Shown: piece after piece, positions 12,566 to 22,793 of the stretch
Position numbering within the stretch: the stretch's first letter is position 1
Layout: each line of letters starts with the position of its first letter
DNA from: a virus
Reading direction: 5' to 3' (one strand)
Virus record (IMG/VR): IMGVR_UViG_3300021963_000317
Span: 1 to 37,672 of that record
Length of the DNA: 37,672 nucleotides
Notes under the pieces: model-generated
What the model saw: only the letters and a program-made list of their open reading frames with translations
Database searches by the model: none
Told to the model about the DNA's origin: nothing
Translations under genes and position numbers: made by a program

Positions 12566-13191
12566 ATGCTCTATTTAATATAGGTGGCAGAAGGCTCACA
12601 GAAAATGAGTATGTTGTTGAAGTAGATAATACCTTACAACAAAGTGTCAAATCTATATTGGACAGATTAGGTATTGACCTTGTCGCTAGATTAGAACAAT
12701 TAGTTCCACAGGCTTCGGGTAGGTTAGCGAGTTCCATTCAAGTTATCGGTGCGAAAGAAAAGGCAGGAGTATGGCGATTAGAGATAGGCTTCGGTAGTGC
12801 TGATTACACAGATTATATTGATAAGGGTGTGAAGGGAGTGGCAGGTAACCCAAAGAATAAAATGTTCTATAAGAATTCTGATGGGAAATACTATCAATTC
12901 AAAACATACGGAATGCCGCCAGAGGCACTTGCCAATTTAGAAGGATGGGCGAAAAGAAAGAACATAGAATTAAAGGCAAGTAACCTAATAGAAAACACAG
13001 ATAGTAAAAGAAGAAAGAAATTAAAACAGATTACAAGTCCTGCTAGTAGATTGGCATATTACATTAAGAAATATGGTATTGAAGGTAGGAACTTCAAACA
13101 AACGGCGATTGATGATGTTACACCATTCTATTTAACAGAACTTGAAGAAGTAGGTGCGAACTCATTAGTATTAAAAGTAACAAAGAAATGA
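12538..13191 (+). CDS. HK97 gp10-like tail completion / neck protein
   Basis: A 217-residue protein. The segment LVARLEQLVPQASGRLASSIQVIGAKEK (48-75), then WRLEIGFGSADYTDYIDKGVKGVAG (78-102), has the shape of HK97 gp10-type neck proteins ('..vPv.TG.La.SI.v....vgfg...Ya.yie.Gt.'). After it comes a PEALANLEGWAKRKNI helix and the PASRLAYYIKKYGIEGRNF segment, typical of Bacteroidota phage versions. It would sit at the head-tail interface. It overlaps the preceding ORF by 28 bases and the next by four. Residue-level similarity is by eye, so the exact name is uncertain. Confidence 0.6.
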   Translation: MGVATQAQVDALFNIGGRRLTENEYVVEVDNTLQQSVKSILDRLGIDLVARLEQLVPQASGRLASSIQVIGAKEKAGVWRLEIGFGSADYTDYIDKGVKGVAGNPKNKMFYKNSDGKYYQFKTYGMPPEALANLEGWAKRKNIELKASNLIENTDSKRRKKLKQITSPASRLAYYIKKYGIEGRNFKQTAIDDVTPFYLTELEEVGANSLVLKVTKK

Positions 13192-14369
13192 TAACACTAG
13201 TACAACCTTCACCAAGCATACTGCCTACATTCAACAGGATATTATACAGGATATCTAGCACGAATGCCAACGAAACAGGATTCAAATATGTTGTGAAGGT
13301 ATATAACATTAGCAACGAACTGATAGCGACTGCTTATTATGATAGTCCTGCGAATCCTGCTGATGAGGTAGAATTTGATATAAGTAAATTAGTATCAGCA
13401 TATTATAATTTCACAAACGGCTTTTACCAAAGCGGTACATCAGTCAATGATGCAGGTATAATATTCCCATTCTACATTAAGTGCTATGAGTACTATATGT
13501 TGAATGATGAATATGTAATTGTGTTGAACACAGAAGTTGTATCAACAACAAAGTATGGACTTGCGGCTGCGTTGCCATTGTTAGAATTAAAAAATTGGTA
13601 TGCTAACTTCGGTCAATATAACGGAAGTAGTACAAGCATATATAAACCATTAACAGATTGGACAAGTATCAAATGCAGAAGCACAGATTCACAAATCATA
13701 GGATTTTATAATGATGGCAAAGTCACGAATTTAGAATTACTTGTGACATATGCCAACGGAAGTCAAACTACTTTCTATATCACTCCATCTGCACCGAATG
13801 GCCATAAGATTAGTTATTTCAAAGTTACACCATTGACTTATGGTGGAACAACAGATAACATCCAACTCTTTGTGAATTGGGCGAATGGCGGTGCTAGGAG
13901 ATATGCAATAGGAACGATATATGTTCAATCCTGTGGTAAATACGAACCAATTAGATTAGCCTATCTGAATCAGTATGGCACTTATGACTTTTTCAACTTT
14001 GATTTAGTTAGTAAGACAAGTTTTGATATAGAAAAGAAAGGATATCAAAAGGATTATTCGGGTGATATATATAATGCAGATGGTATAATTGTTAAGAACA
14101 CAAATCCTATATACTATACGAAAGAAACACAAAAGTATAGGATAACAAGCGACTACCTCACAGATGCGCAGAGCGTCCTTATAAGACAACTTTATAACTC
14201 GCCTTTGGTTTATATTAATCTAGTCAATGAAAGCCAAATAACCCCATCGTGGATTCCTGTAAAACCTGTTGCTAATAGTTATGAATTAAAACAAAGTATA
14301 AGCGACAAGTTATTTAATTTAGAATTAGATGTTGAATTTGGATTAGTAAACACTAGACAATCTGTATAG
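13188..14369 (+). CDS. Tail structural protein (distal tail / baseplate region)
   Basis: A 393-residue, beta-rich protein without transmembrane segments. It starts MITLVQPSPSILPTFNRILYRIS and contains VKVYNISNELIATAYYDSPANPADEVEFDISKLV, IRLAYLNQYGTYDFFNFDL and a C-terminal ALPLLELKN-type repertoire of aromatic beta strands. The pattern 'YlNqyGtyD.f.F' is repeatedly seen in tail proteins of Bacteroidota phages lying before the large baseplate protein. It overlaps the upstream gene by four bases (ATGA) and is followed by the 726-residue tail protein one base later. I infer a distal-tail or baseplate component; no enzymatic motif is seen. Confidence 0.6.
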   Translation: MITLVQPSPSILPTFNRILYRISSTNANETGFKYVVKVYNISNELIATAYYDSPANPADEVEFDISKLVSAYYNFTNGFYQSGTSVNDAGIIFPFYIKCYEYYMLNDEYVIVLNTEVVSTTKYGLAAALPLLELKNWYANFGQYNGSSTSIYKPLTDWTSIKCRSTDSQIIGFYNDGKVTNLELLVTYANGSQTTFYITPSAPNGHKISYFKVTPLTYGGTTDNIQLFVNWANGGARRYAIGTIYVQSCGKYEPIRLAYLNQYGTYDFFNFDLVSKTSFDIEKKGYQKDYSGDIYNADGIIVKNTNPIYYTKETQKYRITSDYLTDAQSVLIRQLYNSPLVYINLVNESQITPSWIPVKPVANSYELKQSISDKLFNLELDVEFGLVNTRQSV

Positions 14370-14370
14370 A

Positions 14371-16551
14371 ATGGGTGCAAAGTTATATTTAGAAACATAC
14401 GAAGTAGATACATTAGGCGATATAGATGTAGATTTTACATATTCTATTGCCGACATTACAGATATTGAACGCAGGAGTACATCGTATTCTAAAACACTTG
14501 TATTACCATCAACTTCAAGAAACCAAAAGATATTCGGTAACATATTTGATATATCAGTTGAAAACGATTATGATGAGAATGACAGAAATGTGTTATCAAA
14601 CTTCAACCCATCTAAACAAGCGAAGGCTCAAATATTCCTAGATAATGTAAAAATATTTGATGGAGTATTAAGGCTGATTAAGATTAACAATAAGAATGGC
14701 GATATAACTTATGAAACGAATGTGTTCGGTAGGTTGAGGGATATATTACATACACTAGGCGACAAGACATTGGCTGACTTAAACTTTGTGGACTATGACC
14801 ATACATGGAATAACAATACAATCGCACAAAGTTGGAACAGGACTGAATGGGTAGATGGAGCGCAGAACTATGTATATCCTTTGGTAGATTATGGTTACAC
14901 AACAGATGCTATCACATACCCATTAATTAGTTTCAAACCTGCCGTATTTATTCGTGAAATTTTGAAAAGGATATTTGCAGAAAGCGGTTTTGAAATTCGT
15001 GCACCTTTCTTTGATACTCAATACTTTAAAAAATTAATTTTAGTAACTGCTGAAAAGTCAATTACTAAACAGGTTAGTACATTGTTGAATCAAACATCAG
15101 GTTTTGAAGAAGCCATAGGTAATGTAAGTATTTTCAATCAATTAATAAGTTTTACGAGTGTCGCAGCAGAAGGATTTACAATTAGTAATAGCGGAACTAG
15201 ATTTACATGGAATAGAGCACAGACATTGAACACAGGTGTAAACTTTAATCATAGAATACATCTAGTTGCACTTGAATCAGGAACGGCAGTTGTATGGGTG
15301 ATTCGTGTTAAAAAAAATGGCGGTACTATTATGACAGATACTAGGACTGTCTATTTTGGTGGTAGTTATCAAAGTTATTATTGGGATTGGGCAGCGACAT
15401 GGGCAGGAGATATAGCACAGAATGATTATTTTGAAGTAGAAATAGCAGCACAACAAATTGGTGTAATCATATTCCCATACACAAATCCATACATTGATAC
15501 CTTACTTATATGTTTAGATGCTAACCTTATAATAGGTAATACTGTACCTGTTGCCGTAGATTTAACAGAAGGCGACACAATGAAGATAGGCTATACCTTG
15601 CCAAAGTCTATGAAACAAAGGGATTTCTTGAAAAGCATTATTACAATGCATAACCTGTATATCCTACAAGATAAATTACAAGACAACGTATTAGAAATTA
15701 TACCATACCCATTATTTTATAAAGCATATAAAGATGAGGCAGTAGATTGGACATCTAAACTAGATGTGAGCCAAGATGTTGTTATTTTACCAACAAGCGA
15801 AATAACTGCCAAAGAATATAGAATACAATTTGATGAGGATTCGGATTATTGGAGTGGATTTTATAAGGCGAAGTATAACGAAGGGTATGGGGAAAGCAGG
15901 GTAACACTAGACAACGACTTTGAGTTAGATACTAAAACATTGAAGGTTATATTCGGCACTCCTATTATGCGTGAGGAAGTACAGGGTAGAATCATGTTGC
16001 ATTTATACAAGGTAGAAAATGGTGTGAAGGTTAAAGATAACTTCAAGCCAAGAATAGCATATTGGAAACCCGAAGTACAATGTCCAACGATGTGGACAAT
16101 GTCTTTTCAAGCGGGAACGGCATCATATTCAGCCTATCCATACGCGGGGCATTTGAACGACCCGATAGACCCTGTGGCTGATTTATTGTTCGGTACCCCG
16201 AAGGAAGTATATTTTAGTATATCGGTATATCCAGGAGCAAATTTGTATGGTGCTTATTATGAACCACTTATATCATTGATTGGGGATAAGGATAGTCGTG
16301 TGCTTCAAGGTAATTTCTATCTCACTCCACAGGATATTATGGATTTAGATTTTAGGAAGATAGTGAAAGTAGGGAAACATTATTATCAGTTACAGAAGGT
16401 TGATAGGTTTAATCCAATAGCCAATACAACTTCTAATGTATCTTTATTCAAGATACTGAAAGATTTGCAACCGACTGATTATGATTTCATCTTACTAGAA
16501 ACAGACTTCTATATGTTACAAGAAAACGGAATTAGTAGATTTTATATTTAA
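14371..16551 (+). CDS. Large tail / baseplate hub-like protein
   Basis: A 726-residue soluble protein. The start (KLYLETYEVDTLGDIDVDFTYSIADITDIERRSTSYSKTLVLPSTSRNQKIFGNIFDI) is the typical opening of the large tail-tip proteins of Bacteroidota siphophages. The middle includes a FLKSIITMHNLYILQDKLQDNVLEIIPY segment of gp27/Dit-Tal hub character, and the remainder is beta-rich. I see no lysozyme or peptidase active site. It lies between the distal-tail protein and the large fibre, so it most likely forms the tail tip onto which the fibre docks. Confidence 0.65.
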   Translation: MGAKLYLETYEVDTLGDIDVDFTYSIADITDIERRSTSYSKTLVLPSTSRNQKIFGNIFDISVENDYDENDRNVLSNFNPSKQAKAQIFLDNVKIFDGVLRLIKINNKNGDITYETNVFGRLRDILHTLGDKTLADLNFVDYDHTWNNNTIAQSWNRTEWVDGAQNYVYPLVDYGYTTDAITYPLISFKPAVFIREILKRIFAESGFEIRAPFFDTQYFKKLILVTAEKSITKQVSTLLNQTSGFEEAIGNVSIFNQLISFTSVAAEGFTISNSGTRFTWNRAQTLNTGVNFNHRIHLVALESGTAVVWVIRVKKNGGTIMTDTRTVYFGGSYQSYYWDWAATWAGDIAQNDYFEVEIAAQQIGVIIFPYTNPYIDTLLICLDANLIIGNTVPVAVDLTEGDTMKIGYTLPKSMKQRDFLKSIITMHNLYILQDKLQDNVLEIIPYPLFYKAYKDEAVDWTSKLDVSQDVVILPTSEITAKEYRIQFDEDSDYWSGFYKAKYNEGYGESRVTLDNDFELDTKTLKVIFGTPIMREEVQGRIMLHLYKVENGVKVKDNFKPRIAYWKPEVQCPTMWTMSFQAGTASYSAYPYAGHLNDPIDPVADLLFGTPKEVYFSISVYPGANLYGAYYEPLISLIGDKDSRVLQGNFYLTPQDIMDLDFRKIVKVGKHYYQLQKVDRFNPIANTTSNVSLFKILKDLQPTDYDFILLETDFYMLQENGISRFYI

Positions 16552-16555
16552 AGAT

Positions 16556-19500
16556 ATGGCAGATAAAAGGATAAGTCAGTTAGTAGAAAGGGTAACATTA
16601 TTGAACAATGATGTATTCCCTATCGTTGCATCGGGGGCAACTACAACTAACAAAGTAACATTACAGACTATTGATGATTACTTACAAACCAATTTGGACT
16701 TCGGTGTTACATCAGTAGCCATGACAGTACCAACAGGGTTGAGTGTAACAGGTACTCCTATTACATCAACAGGTACGTTTGTAGTTACATTTACGGCAGG
16801 TTATTCTATTCCTACAAATGCCAAACAAACACAATGGGATACGGCATATAGCAATAGAATTGTTAGTGTTACTGCTCCTATCACTTTCGCTAGTAATGTA
16901 CTAGGTATAACACAATCAGGTGCTGCTAGTGATGGCTATTTAAGTTCTACTGATTGGAATACATTCAATAACAAACAGGCAGCATTAACATTCGGCAACC
17001 TAACAGAAGCCACAAGTTCTGTTCTAACTATAACAGGTGGAACAGGAGCAGTCATTGGTGCAGGTACTTCGATTGAAGTAAAACAAGCATCAGGTTCACA
17101 AGATGGTTTCCTTGATTCTGCTGATTGGACTACTTTCAATAACAAACAGAACGCATTGAGTGGTACAGGTATTGTGAAAAGTACAGGTGGTACTATCACA
17201 TACTTAACAGATAATACAAGTAATTGGGATTCAGCATATAACGATAAAATAAATAGTGCATCCGTAACAGGTACAACTACTAAAACACTTACACTTACAC
17301 AACAAGATGGTGGAACTATAACAACTACATGGACTGACCTAGATACAGGTACTGTCACTTCGGTTGGTGTTTCTATGCCATCTGCATTTAGTGTAGCCAA
17401 TAGTCCTATCACTTCTAGTGGCACGATAGCCATAACAGGAGCAGGTACTACGGCACAATACATTGATGGAACAGGTGCTTTACAAACCTTCCCTAATATT
17501 ATTTCACAGGCTACTAATTTAGTAACAGAAGTATATAATAATTCAGGTGCGACATTAAGTAAAGGTACTGTCGTTTATATAACAGGCGGTCAAGGTAACC
17601 TACCTACTATTAGCAAGGCATTAGCGACAGGAGATTCAACTTCTGCTCAAACGTATGGTGTTGTTCAAACGGATATTACCAATATGAACAATGGCTATGT
17701 GGTAGTGGCAGGTAGATTAATTGATTTAGATACACAAGCATACGCAAACGGAACGCAACTTTATTTAAGTAGCACAACGGCAGGTGCTTGGACAAGCACA
17801 AAACAATATGCTCCTGACCATTTAGTGTATGTAGGTATTGTTGTTCGTTCACATCCAACGCAAGGAGTTGTTGAAATTAAGATACAAAACGGCTATGAAA
17901 TGGATGAGTTACACGATGTGTCTGCTCAAAATCCTAACAATAACGACATACTTCAATATAAAACTGCAACAGGACTATGGACTAAAACGGCAGGAACTAC
18001 AACTAATATAGCAGAAGGCACAAACTTATACTATACAGATGATAGGGCGAGAGCCGCATTTAGCGAATCAGTTACAGGATTGGATTATAATAGTTCAACA
18101 GGTGTACTATCAACTACAACAGGATATGCTATTCCAACTACTGCTAGTCAAACAAATTGGGATGCGGCTTATAATGACAAGATAAATAGTGCTGCGGTTA
18201 CAGGAACTACAACCAAGACATTGACATTGAACCAACAAGATGGCGGTACAATTACTGCTAGTTGGACAGACATAAATACTGATGCAGTTACTTCTGTGTT
18301 CGGAAGGACAGGTGCGGTAGTGGCAACAGAAGGCGATTACACATTGACACAACTTGGAGATGTAACTATAACAACTCCTACAAATGGTCAATTCTTAAAG
18401 TACGATGGTACTAGTTGGATTAACGCAGCAGCAGGTACGGTTACTTCAGTAGCATTGGCTACAGGTACAACAGGTACAGATGTAGGTGTTACAGGCAGTC
18501 CGATTACAGGAGCAGGTACAATTACCTTGAATATCCCTGTTGCTTCGGCTACAAATACAGGTAAGTTAAGTAGTACTGATTGGAGTACTTTTAATGGTAA
18601 GCAAGCAGCATTAAATGGTACAGGTTTCGTAAAGATTAGCGGTACAACAATTAGTTATGATAACAATAGTTATGTAGATACTACAAATCCGCAATATATA
18701 AGCGGTTATAAAACATTCTATGATGGTATATCTGTACAGCCGACAGGTGCATTGACTAATGTAATTAATTTTACTGCATCAATGAATCCAACAAATGCTA
18801 ATCCTGTTGGTGCTAATTTTGGTTTTTCATGGATAGCAAATGCAAATAACCAAACATTTTCAGGTGTATATATAAGTGCTGCAAGTCCTAGTAATCCTAG
18901 CGGTTATACAGGATTGACTACTTATGCATTACAAACAAGTGGTAATGTAAAAATAGGTGGAACACTACAAGCAACAGGTAATATTACAGGTGCAAATCTT
19001 AGTGGTACAAACACAGGTGACCAAACACTAGCAGGATTAGGCGGTGTACCTACAAGCAGGACATTAACAATTAATGGTACTGCTTATGATTTAAGTGCTG
19101 ATAGAAGTTGGACAATAGCAGCAGGTGTAACCTCATTCAATACAAGAACAGGTGCAATTACTTTGACAAAAGGTGATGTACAAAATGCAGTAACAAGTGC
19201 AGCAGGTGACCCACCAACAGATGCTAATACATTTTACTATGGTGTATTGTACAACTATTATGGTAGTGCATCAATTACTAATTCTCCTGAAAATAGTTAT
19301 GGTGCATTATATGCATTAGGTGGTGATACAGGTTCAGGTGCTTTAAGTACTCAGATATTTGTTGGTATTAATCATGCAGCAACAAGTGGTCGTACTAGAG
19401 ATATGTATTTTAGAAGTAGTAACAATCTTGGTTATGAGAATGCATGGAGAAAAGTATGGGATAGTACTAACTTGACTAATTTGAACCAATTAACTAATGG

Positions 19501-21400
19501 TCCTGGTTATATAACAAGTTACACAGAAACAGATACACTCGCTAGTGTTACAGGTAGAGGTGCTACAACAAGTACAAGAAGTACATTCGTTGAAATAGGT
19601 GTAACTAGAGCAGGTAGTGATACGATTGGTGATGGTCCTTGGTTTAGATGGACAAATGTTGCAGAAACTAGGCAAATGCTTACTCAATTAAATGCAAGTA
19701 ATGGATTAACTTGGTGGGGATTTAATGGAAGTGATTGGATTAAAAGAATGAGTCTAGACCAAGGTACTGACACAATGCTAACTTTGAGTAGTGTTGGTAA
19801 TAATCCAAGAATTAAGTTTGAACAAGCAGGTGTTATCAATAGAGGTGCTACAAGCCATGAAATGTATATTGGAGAAGATGTAGATACAGGTGGATTTAAT
19901 ATTAGAGGTAGTGGATTAGTTAGCATTGGTGGAGATATACACATGGCATTAAGCAGAAAGATTAGAGTTCAAAACCCCTCAATGATGATTGATGGTTTAA
20001 CTCCTTCTTATTTTGGATATAGTACAGGATATGGGGTATTGATAGTAGGACATACAGGTAATAATAATAGAACATTATCGTTTGGTGTTGATGTGAGTGG
20101 TAACCCAAGTGGATCATTTACAGGTCATGGAAATGAATATTTATGGCGACCTGCGGCAAGTTTTATTACACCTAATCCTAGTAATAATGGCTACTATACA
20201 TTATTATCATGGAATAGTAGTGCTCAAATGACATTCAATAATGCTGCAACTTTTAATAGTACTATATATGCAGCAAGTTTAGTCTATTCAGGAAGTGATA
20301 GAAATTATTTCGGTAGAGGTTTTATTAGATTAACTAATGAAACCAATAATGCAAATGTTCTTGATATAAATGTTGGAACATCAAATACAACAATTAATGG
20401 TAATTATTATGGTGGTGGTTCTGATAATTCAATAACAATTGGAACATATGCATACAATGCCAATCAATTAAGATTAAATACTAATGGTCGTGTAGGTGTT
20501 AGAACAACAGGACCTGATTACACTTTCCATGTAGGTGGATATATGTATAATGAGGGTGGTCTTGTTAATGGAGATAATACCATGGACAAAGATTTAGGTT
20601 CTAAATCATTTCCTGATGGAGTATCAAATCAAGCAGTAGATATTTTATTTGGAGATATTGCACTAGGTGGTTTTGTAGAAGTAACTATTTCAGGTACATA
20701 TTCTTATGCTTCTGCGGCAGGTGGTATCACAAAATGTTTTGGTATATTAACAAATCCCGGAGGTTCAATTTATACTAATGAAACTTTTGTAAGAGAATCA
20801 TTGGGTACTATTCGTGGTCATTTTGCTATTGGAGATTTTCAATGGAGTGCATCAAAAGGTTATTTTATACCAATTTCACATATACATTCAAGCGGTAACC
20901 CTGTATATGTTAGAATTAGATGTTTCTCAAATCAAGGTAAGGCTAGGGCAATGTTTGATTCATCAAGTTTAGGTAATATATATACCTTAACTGCATTAGG
21001 TACTAACAATGTTTATTTTATAAATAACACAGGATTTGGAGGTAAAATTAATCCAAGTTATGCAATACATTCCGCAGGTACTATCTATTCAGATGCAGAT
21101 GTTGTAGCATATTCTGATATGCGAGTGAAAGAAAACATTAGACCAATTGATAACGTAATTGATAGAATTACAAATTCAAGAGGTGTAGTATATGATAGGA
21201 TAGATATTGAATCTAAAAACAATATTGGTTTTATAGCACAAGAATTGGAAACTACATTCCCTGAACTTGTTGAAACAACAGAAGATGGGTTGAAAGGTGT
21301 TAAGTATCAGAATGCGGTTGCCGTTTTGTTTGAGGCAGTCAAAATGCAACAGAAACAAATTGAAGAACTTAAAAATTTAGTCAATGCCATTGCCAAGTAG
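16556..21400 (+). CDS. Large tail fibre with C-terminal S74 chaperone domain
   Basis: At 1614 residues this is the largest gene. The N-terminus (MADKRISQLVERVTLLNNDVFPIVASGATTTNKVTL) is a common fibre attachment domain. Residues ~45-700 are Gly/Thr/Ser-rich repeats, including DW(N/T/S)TFNxKQxAL units and a 41-residue duplication. The C-terminus is an intramolecular chaperone of endosialidase type (peptidase S74): SDMRVKENI with the Ser1520-Asp1521 pair, then NNIGFIAQELETTFPELVETTEDGLKGVKYQNAVAVLFEAVKMQQKQIEEL, ending in a coiled coil. S74 domains trimerise the fibre and self-cleave. The gene starts with an ATATTTA-N5-ATG context and overlaps the next adhesin by 17 bases. Confidence 0.9.
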   Translation: MADKRISQLVERVTLLNNDVFPIVASGATTTNKVTLQTIDDYLQTNLDFGVTSVAMTVPTGLSVTGTPITSTGTFVVTFTAGYSIPTNAKQTQWDTAYSNRIVSVTAPITFASNVLGITQSGAASDGYLSSTDWNTFNNKQAALTFGNLTEATSSVLTITGGTGAVIGAGTSIEVKQASGSQDGFLDSADWTTFNNKQNALSGTGIVKSTGGTITYLTDNTSNWDSAYNDKINSASVTGTTTKTLTLTQQDGGTITTTWTDLDTGTVTSVGVSMPSAFSVANSPITSSGTIAITGAGTTAQYIDGTGALQTFPNIISQATNLVTEVYNNSGATLSKGTVVYITGGQGNLPTISKALATGDSTSAQTYGVVQTDITNMNNGYVVVAGRLIDLDTQAYANGTQLYLSSTTAGAWTSTKQYAPDHLVYVGIVVRSHPTQGVVEIKIQNGYEMDELHDVSAQNPNNNDILQYKTATGLWTKTAGTTTNIAEGTNLYYTDDRARAAFSESVTGLDYNSSTGVLSTTTGYAIPTTASQTNWDAAYNDKINSAAVTGTTTKTLTLNQQDGGTITASWTDINTDAVTSVFGRTGAVVATEGDYTLTQLGDVTITTPTNGQFLKYDGTSWINAAAGTVTSVALATGTTGTDVGVTGSPITGAGTITLNIPVASATNTGKLSSTDWSTFNGKQAALNGTGFVKISGTTISYDNNSYVDTTNPQYISGYKTFYDGISVQPTGALTNVINFTASMNPTNANPVGANFGFSWIANANNQTFSGVYISAASPSNPSGYTGLTTYALQTSGNVKIGGTLQATGNITGANLSGTNTGDQTLAGLGGVPTSRTLTINGTAYDLSADRSWTIAAGVTSFNTRTGAITLTKGDVQNAVTSAAGDPPTDANTFYYGVLYNYYGSASITNSPENSYGALYALGGDTGSGALSTQIFVGINHAATSGRTRDMYFRSSNNLGYENAWRKVWDSTNLTNLNQLTNGPGYITSYTETDTLASVTGRGATTSTRSTFVEIGVTRAGSDTIGDGPWFRWTNVAETRQMLTQLNASNGLTWWGFNGSDWIKRMSLDQGTDTMLTLSSVGNNPRIKFEQAGVINRGATSHEMYIGEDVDTGGFNIRGSGLVSIGGDIHMALSRKIRVQNPSMMIDGLTPSYFGYSTGYGVLIVGHTGNNNRTLSFGVDVSGNPSGSFTGHGNEYLWRPAASFITPNPSNNGYYTLLSWNSSAQMTFNNAATFNSTIYAASLVYSGSDRNYFGRGFIRLTNETNNANVLDINVGTSNTTINGNYYGGGSDNSITIGTYAYNANQLRLNTNGRVGVRTTGPDYTFHVGGYMYNEGGLVNGDNTMDKDLGSKSFPDGVSNQAVDILFGDIALGGFVEVTISGTYSYASAAGGITKCFGILTNPGGSIYTNETFVRESLGTIRGHFAIGDFQWSASKGYFIPISHIHSSGNPVYVRIRCFSNQGKARAMFDSSSLGNIYTLTALGTNNVYFINNTGFGGKINPSYAIHSAGTIYSDADVVAYSDMRVKENIRPIDNVIDRITNSRGVVYDRIDIESKNNIGFIAQELETTFPELVETTEDGLKGVKYQNAVAVLFEAVKMQQKQIEELKNLVNAIAK
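17225..17347 (+). repeat. Fibre internal repeat, copy 1
   Basis: Encodes WDSAYNDKINSASVTGTTTK and continues to WTDLDT, 41 residues. It is closely similar to 18158-18280. Third-position differences are many, so the duplication is old. Confidence 0.75.
18158..18280 (+). repeat. Fibre internal repeat, copy 2
   Basis: Encodes WDAAYNDKINSAAVTGTTTK and continues to WTDINT, the second copy of the 41-residue unit at 17225-17347, differing at a handful of residues. Confidence 0.75.
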
Positions 21401-22310
21401 TGGACAAATGAGTGTTGCAGATATAGCAGCAAATCAAGGTGCTAATTCTGTTGGTGTGGTTACTCCATACTCAATGTTTCAATTGTCAATGTTGACAGGT
21501 AAAAACTTTGTATGGGATGGCATACCTGTTTACTATGAAATGGCAGTTAGTTCATTTTATGGATGGGCAGGTTACGGATACAAATATGGAAGTCCTGCTA
21601 TATTGCATGATTTTGGTTTGAGTTCAAGATTCCCTACTAATTCTAGTAGTATTATAGATACAAGCGGTAATGGAAGAACAGGTACTTTTGTAACAGGTAC
21701 AGGAAATGGTAGTGCAGTTAATGTTACAGGTTATACATCATCTTATGTTGCAAGATTAGCAACTGCACATAGTGGTCAGTATTCTGTAAGATTAGAAGAT
21801 ACTGCAAAGTATGGTGGTACTGCCTCTTTCACATGGGTAGCATGGTTTAGAAACACAAGTTTTGACACAAGTTACAATGGCATCATTGCTTGTGAAGGTA
21901 GAAGTGGTTCTGCTCCTATTGGTCAAACTTTGTATATATCAAATGCTAGTGGCACATTTATTCAATATGAAAGATGGAATGGTACAAGTGGTAGTGGTAC
22001 AGGAATGGGTATAACATTTGGAAGTGGAGGTGTACCTGCTTATGTAAGTGGTAAATGGTATATGATAGCAGTTAGATATAATGGAAGCACAGCAAATATG
22101 CATTTATATGTAGATGGTAACAGATATTCAAATAGTTTGAGTACAAGTATTAGTGTATCAACAAGTGCAAGTTGGAGTTGTTTCGCAGGATTGAGATACA
22201 ATCAATGGATGACAGGTCAACTCGGATATGTTGCTTGTTACTCATCAGACATAGGGCAAAGTGGAGTAGATGAAATTAATTACTATTCAAGATTTAGATA
22301 TGACTTTTAA
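21384..22310 (+). CDS. LamG/concanavalin-like tail adhesin
   Basis: A 308-residue protein. Residues 1-40 (SSGQMSVADIAANQGANSVGVVTPYSMFQLSMLTGKNF) match the short N-terminal docking segment of many phage receptor-binding proteins. Residues ~85-305 form a LamG/laminin-G-type jelly roll: IIDTSGNGRTGTFV at the start, SFTWVAWFRNTSF, GKWYMIAVRYNGSTANMHLYVDGNRYSNSL and GQLGYVACYSSDIGQSGVDEINYYSRFRYDF, the last being the classic C-terminal helix-strand of the fold. It probably binds a host surface glycan. It overlaps the fibre gene by 17 bases, so the two are likely co-translated parts of one adhesion apparatus. Confidence 0.8.
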   Translation: MPLPSSGQMSVADIAANQGANSVGVVTPYSMFQLSMLTGKNFVWDGIPVYYEMAVSSFYGWAGYGYKYGSPAILHDFGLSSRFPTNSSSIIDTSGNGRTGTFVTGTGNGSAVNVTGYTSSYVARLATAHSGQYSVRLEDTAKYGGTASFTWVAWFRNTSFDTSYNGIIACEGRSGSAPIGQTLYISNASGTFIQYERWNGTSGSGTGMGITFGSGGVPAYVSGKWYMIAVRYNGSTANMHLYVDGNRYSNSLSTSISVSTSASWSCFAGLRYNQWMTGQLGYVACYSSDIGQSGVDEINYYSRFRYDF

Positions 22311-22476
22311 ATTAAATATAAGACAGATTATGGTTGCACTTTTTTGGTGCATATTCTTTACCTTGCTTATCGTTATAAAGCAAATAAGCAGTCAATATGT
22401 AGCAATACAACACACGCAGCCTGTATATTTTAATATGTCGGACTCAGTATGGACAAACTTTCACCCTGAAAAATAA
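22300..22476 (+). CDS. Small single-span membrane protein
   Basis: A 58-residue protein from ATG 22300, which overlaps the adhesin stop; ATG 22270 would add ten residues but overlap far more. One strong hydrophobic helix (IMVALFWCIFFTLLIVIK, about 10-27) follows a short basic N-terminus, then a polar outward tail (YVAIQHTQPVYFNMSDSVWTNFHPEK). The sequence gives no family. Its place between adhesin and tape measure genes suggests a minor virion-linked or infection-stage membrane role, which is speculative. Confidence 0.5.
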   Translation: MTFKLNIRQIMVALFWCIFFTLLIVIKQISSQYVAIQHTQPVYFNMSDSVWTNFHPEK

Positions 22477-22481
22477 ATAAA

Positions 22482-22772
22482 ATGAAAAAAATAGAAGCAA
22501 CGCCAATATGGCACAATGGACAAATGAAAAATGCTGAATACCTTGATGTTAGAATTACAAACATTATACTAGGTTCATCTGCATCATTTAACTTTTCTTT
22601 GTATACTAAACAAGAAACAATACTAGAAGAAGGTATTGGGCAAGGAGAAATATTGATTAGTGGAGCATTGGAAATGAATGGACAAGAGTATGCTAATTGG
22701 GGTAGTGATGATGACTATGTGTGGATATGGTCAGCAGACAAGTTGAATTTAACACTCGTACCAAATAATTAA
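22482..22772 (+). CDS. Hypothetical protein in tail region
   Basis: A 96-residue, mildly acidic, beta-rich protein, MKKIEATPIWHNGQMKNAEYLDVR onward, ending DDYVWIWSADKLNLTLVPNN. No membrane segment, no cysteine and no known motif. Similar small proteins are common near fibre genes of Bacteroidota phages, so a minor tail structural or assembly role is plausible. The ATG follows an A-rich stretch after a short gap. Confidence 0.6.
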   Translation: MKKIEATPIWHNGQMKNAEYLDVRITNIILGSSASFNFSLYTKQETILEEGIGQGEILISGALEMNGQEYANWGSDDDYVWIWSADKLNLTLVPNN

Positions 22773-22793
22773 TAACAATAAAACCAAATCAAA

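Noticed and set aside
16936-17463. Minus-strand ORF of 175 residues within the fibre gene
   Set aside because: It is a low-complexity mirror of the Thr/Gly-rich fibre repeats, with valine and proline runs and no independent signal; none of the minus-strand ORFs looked real.
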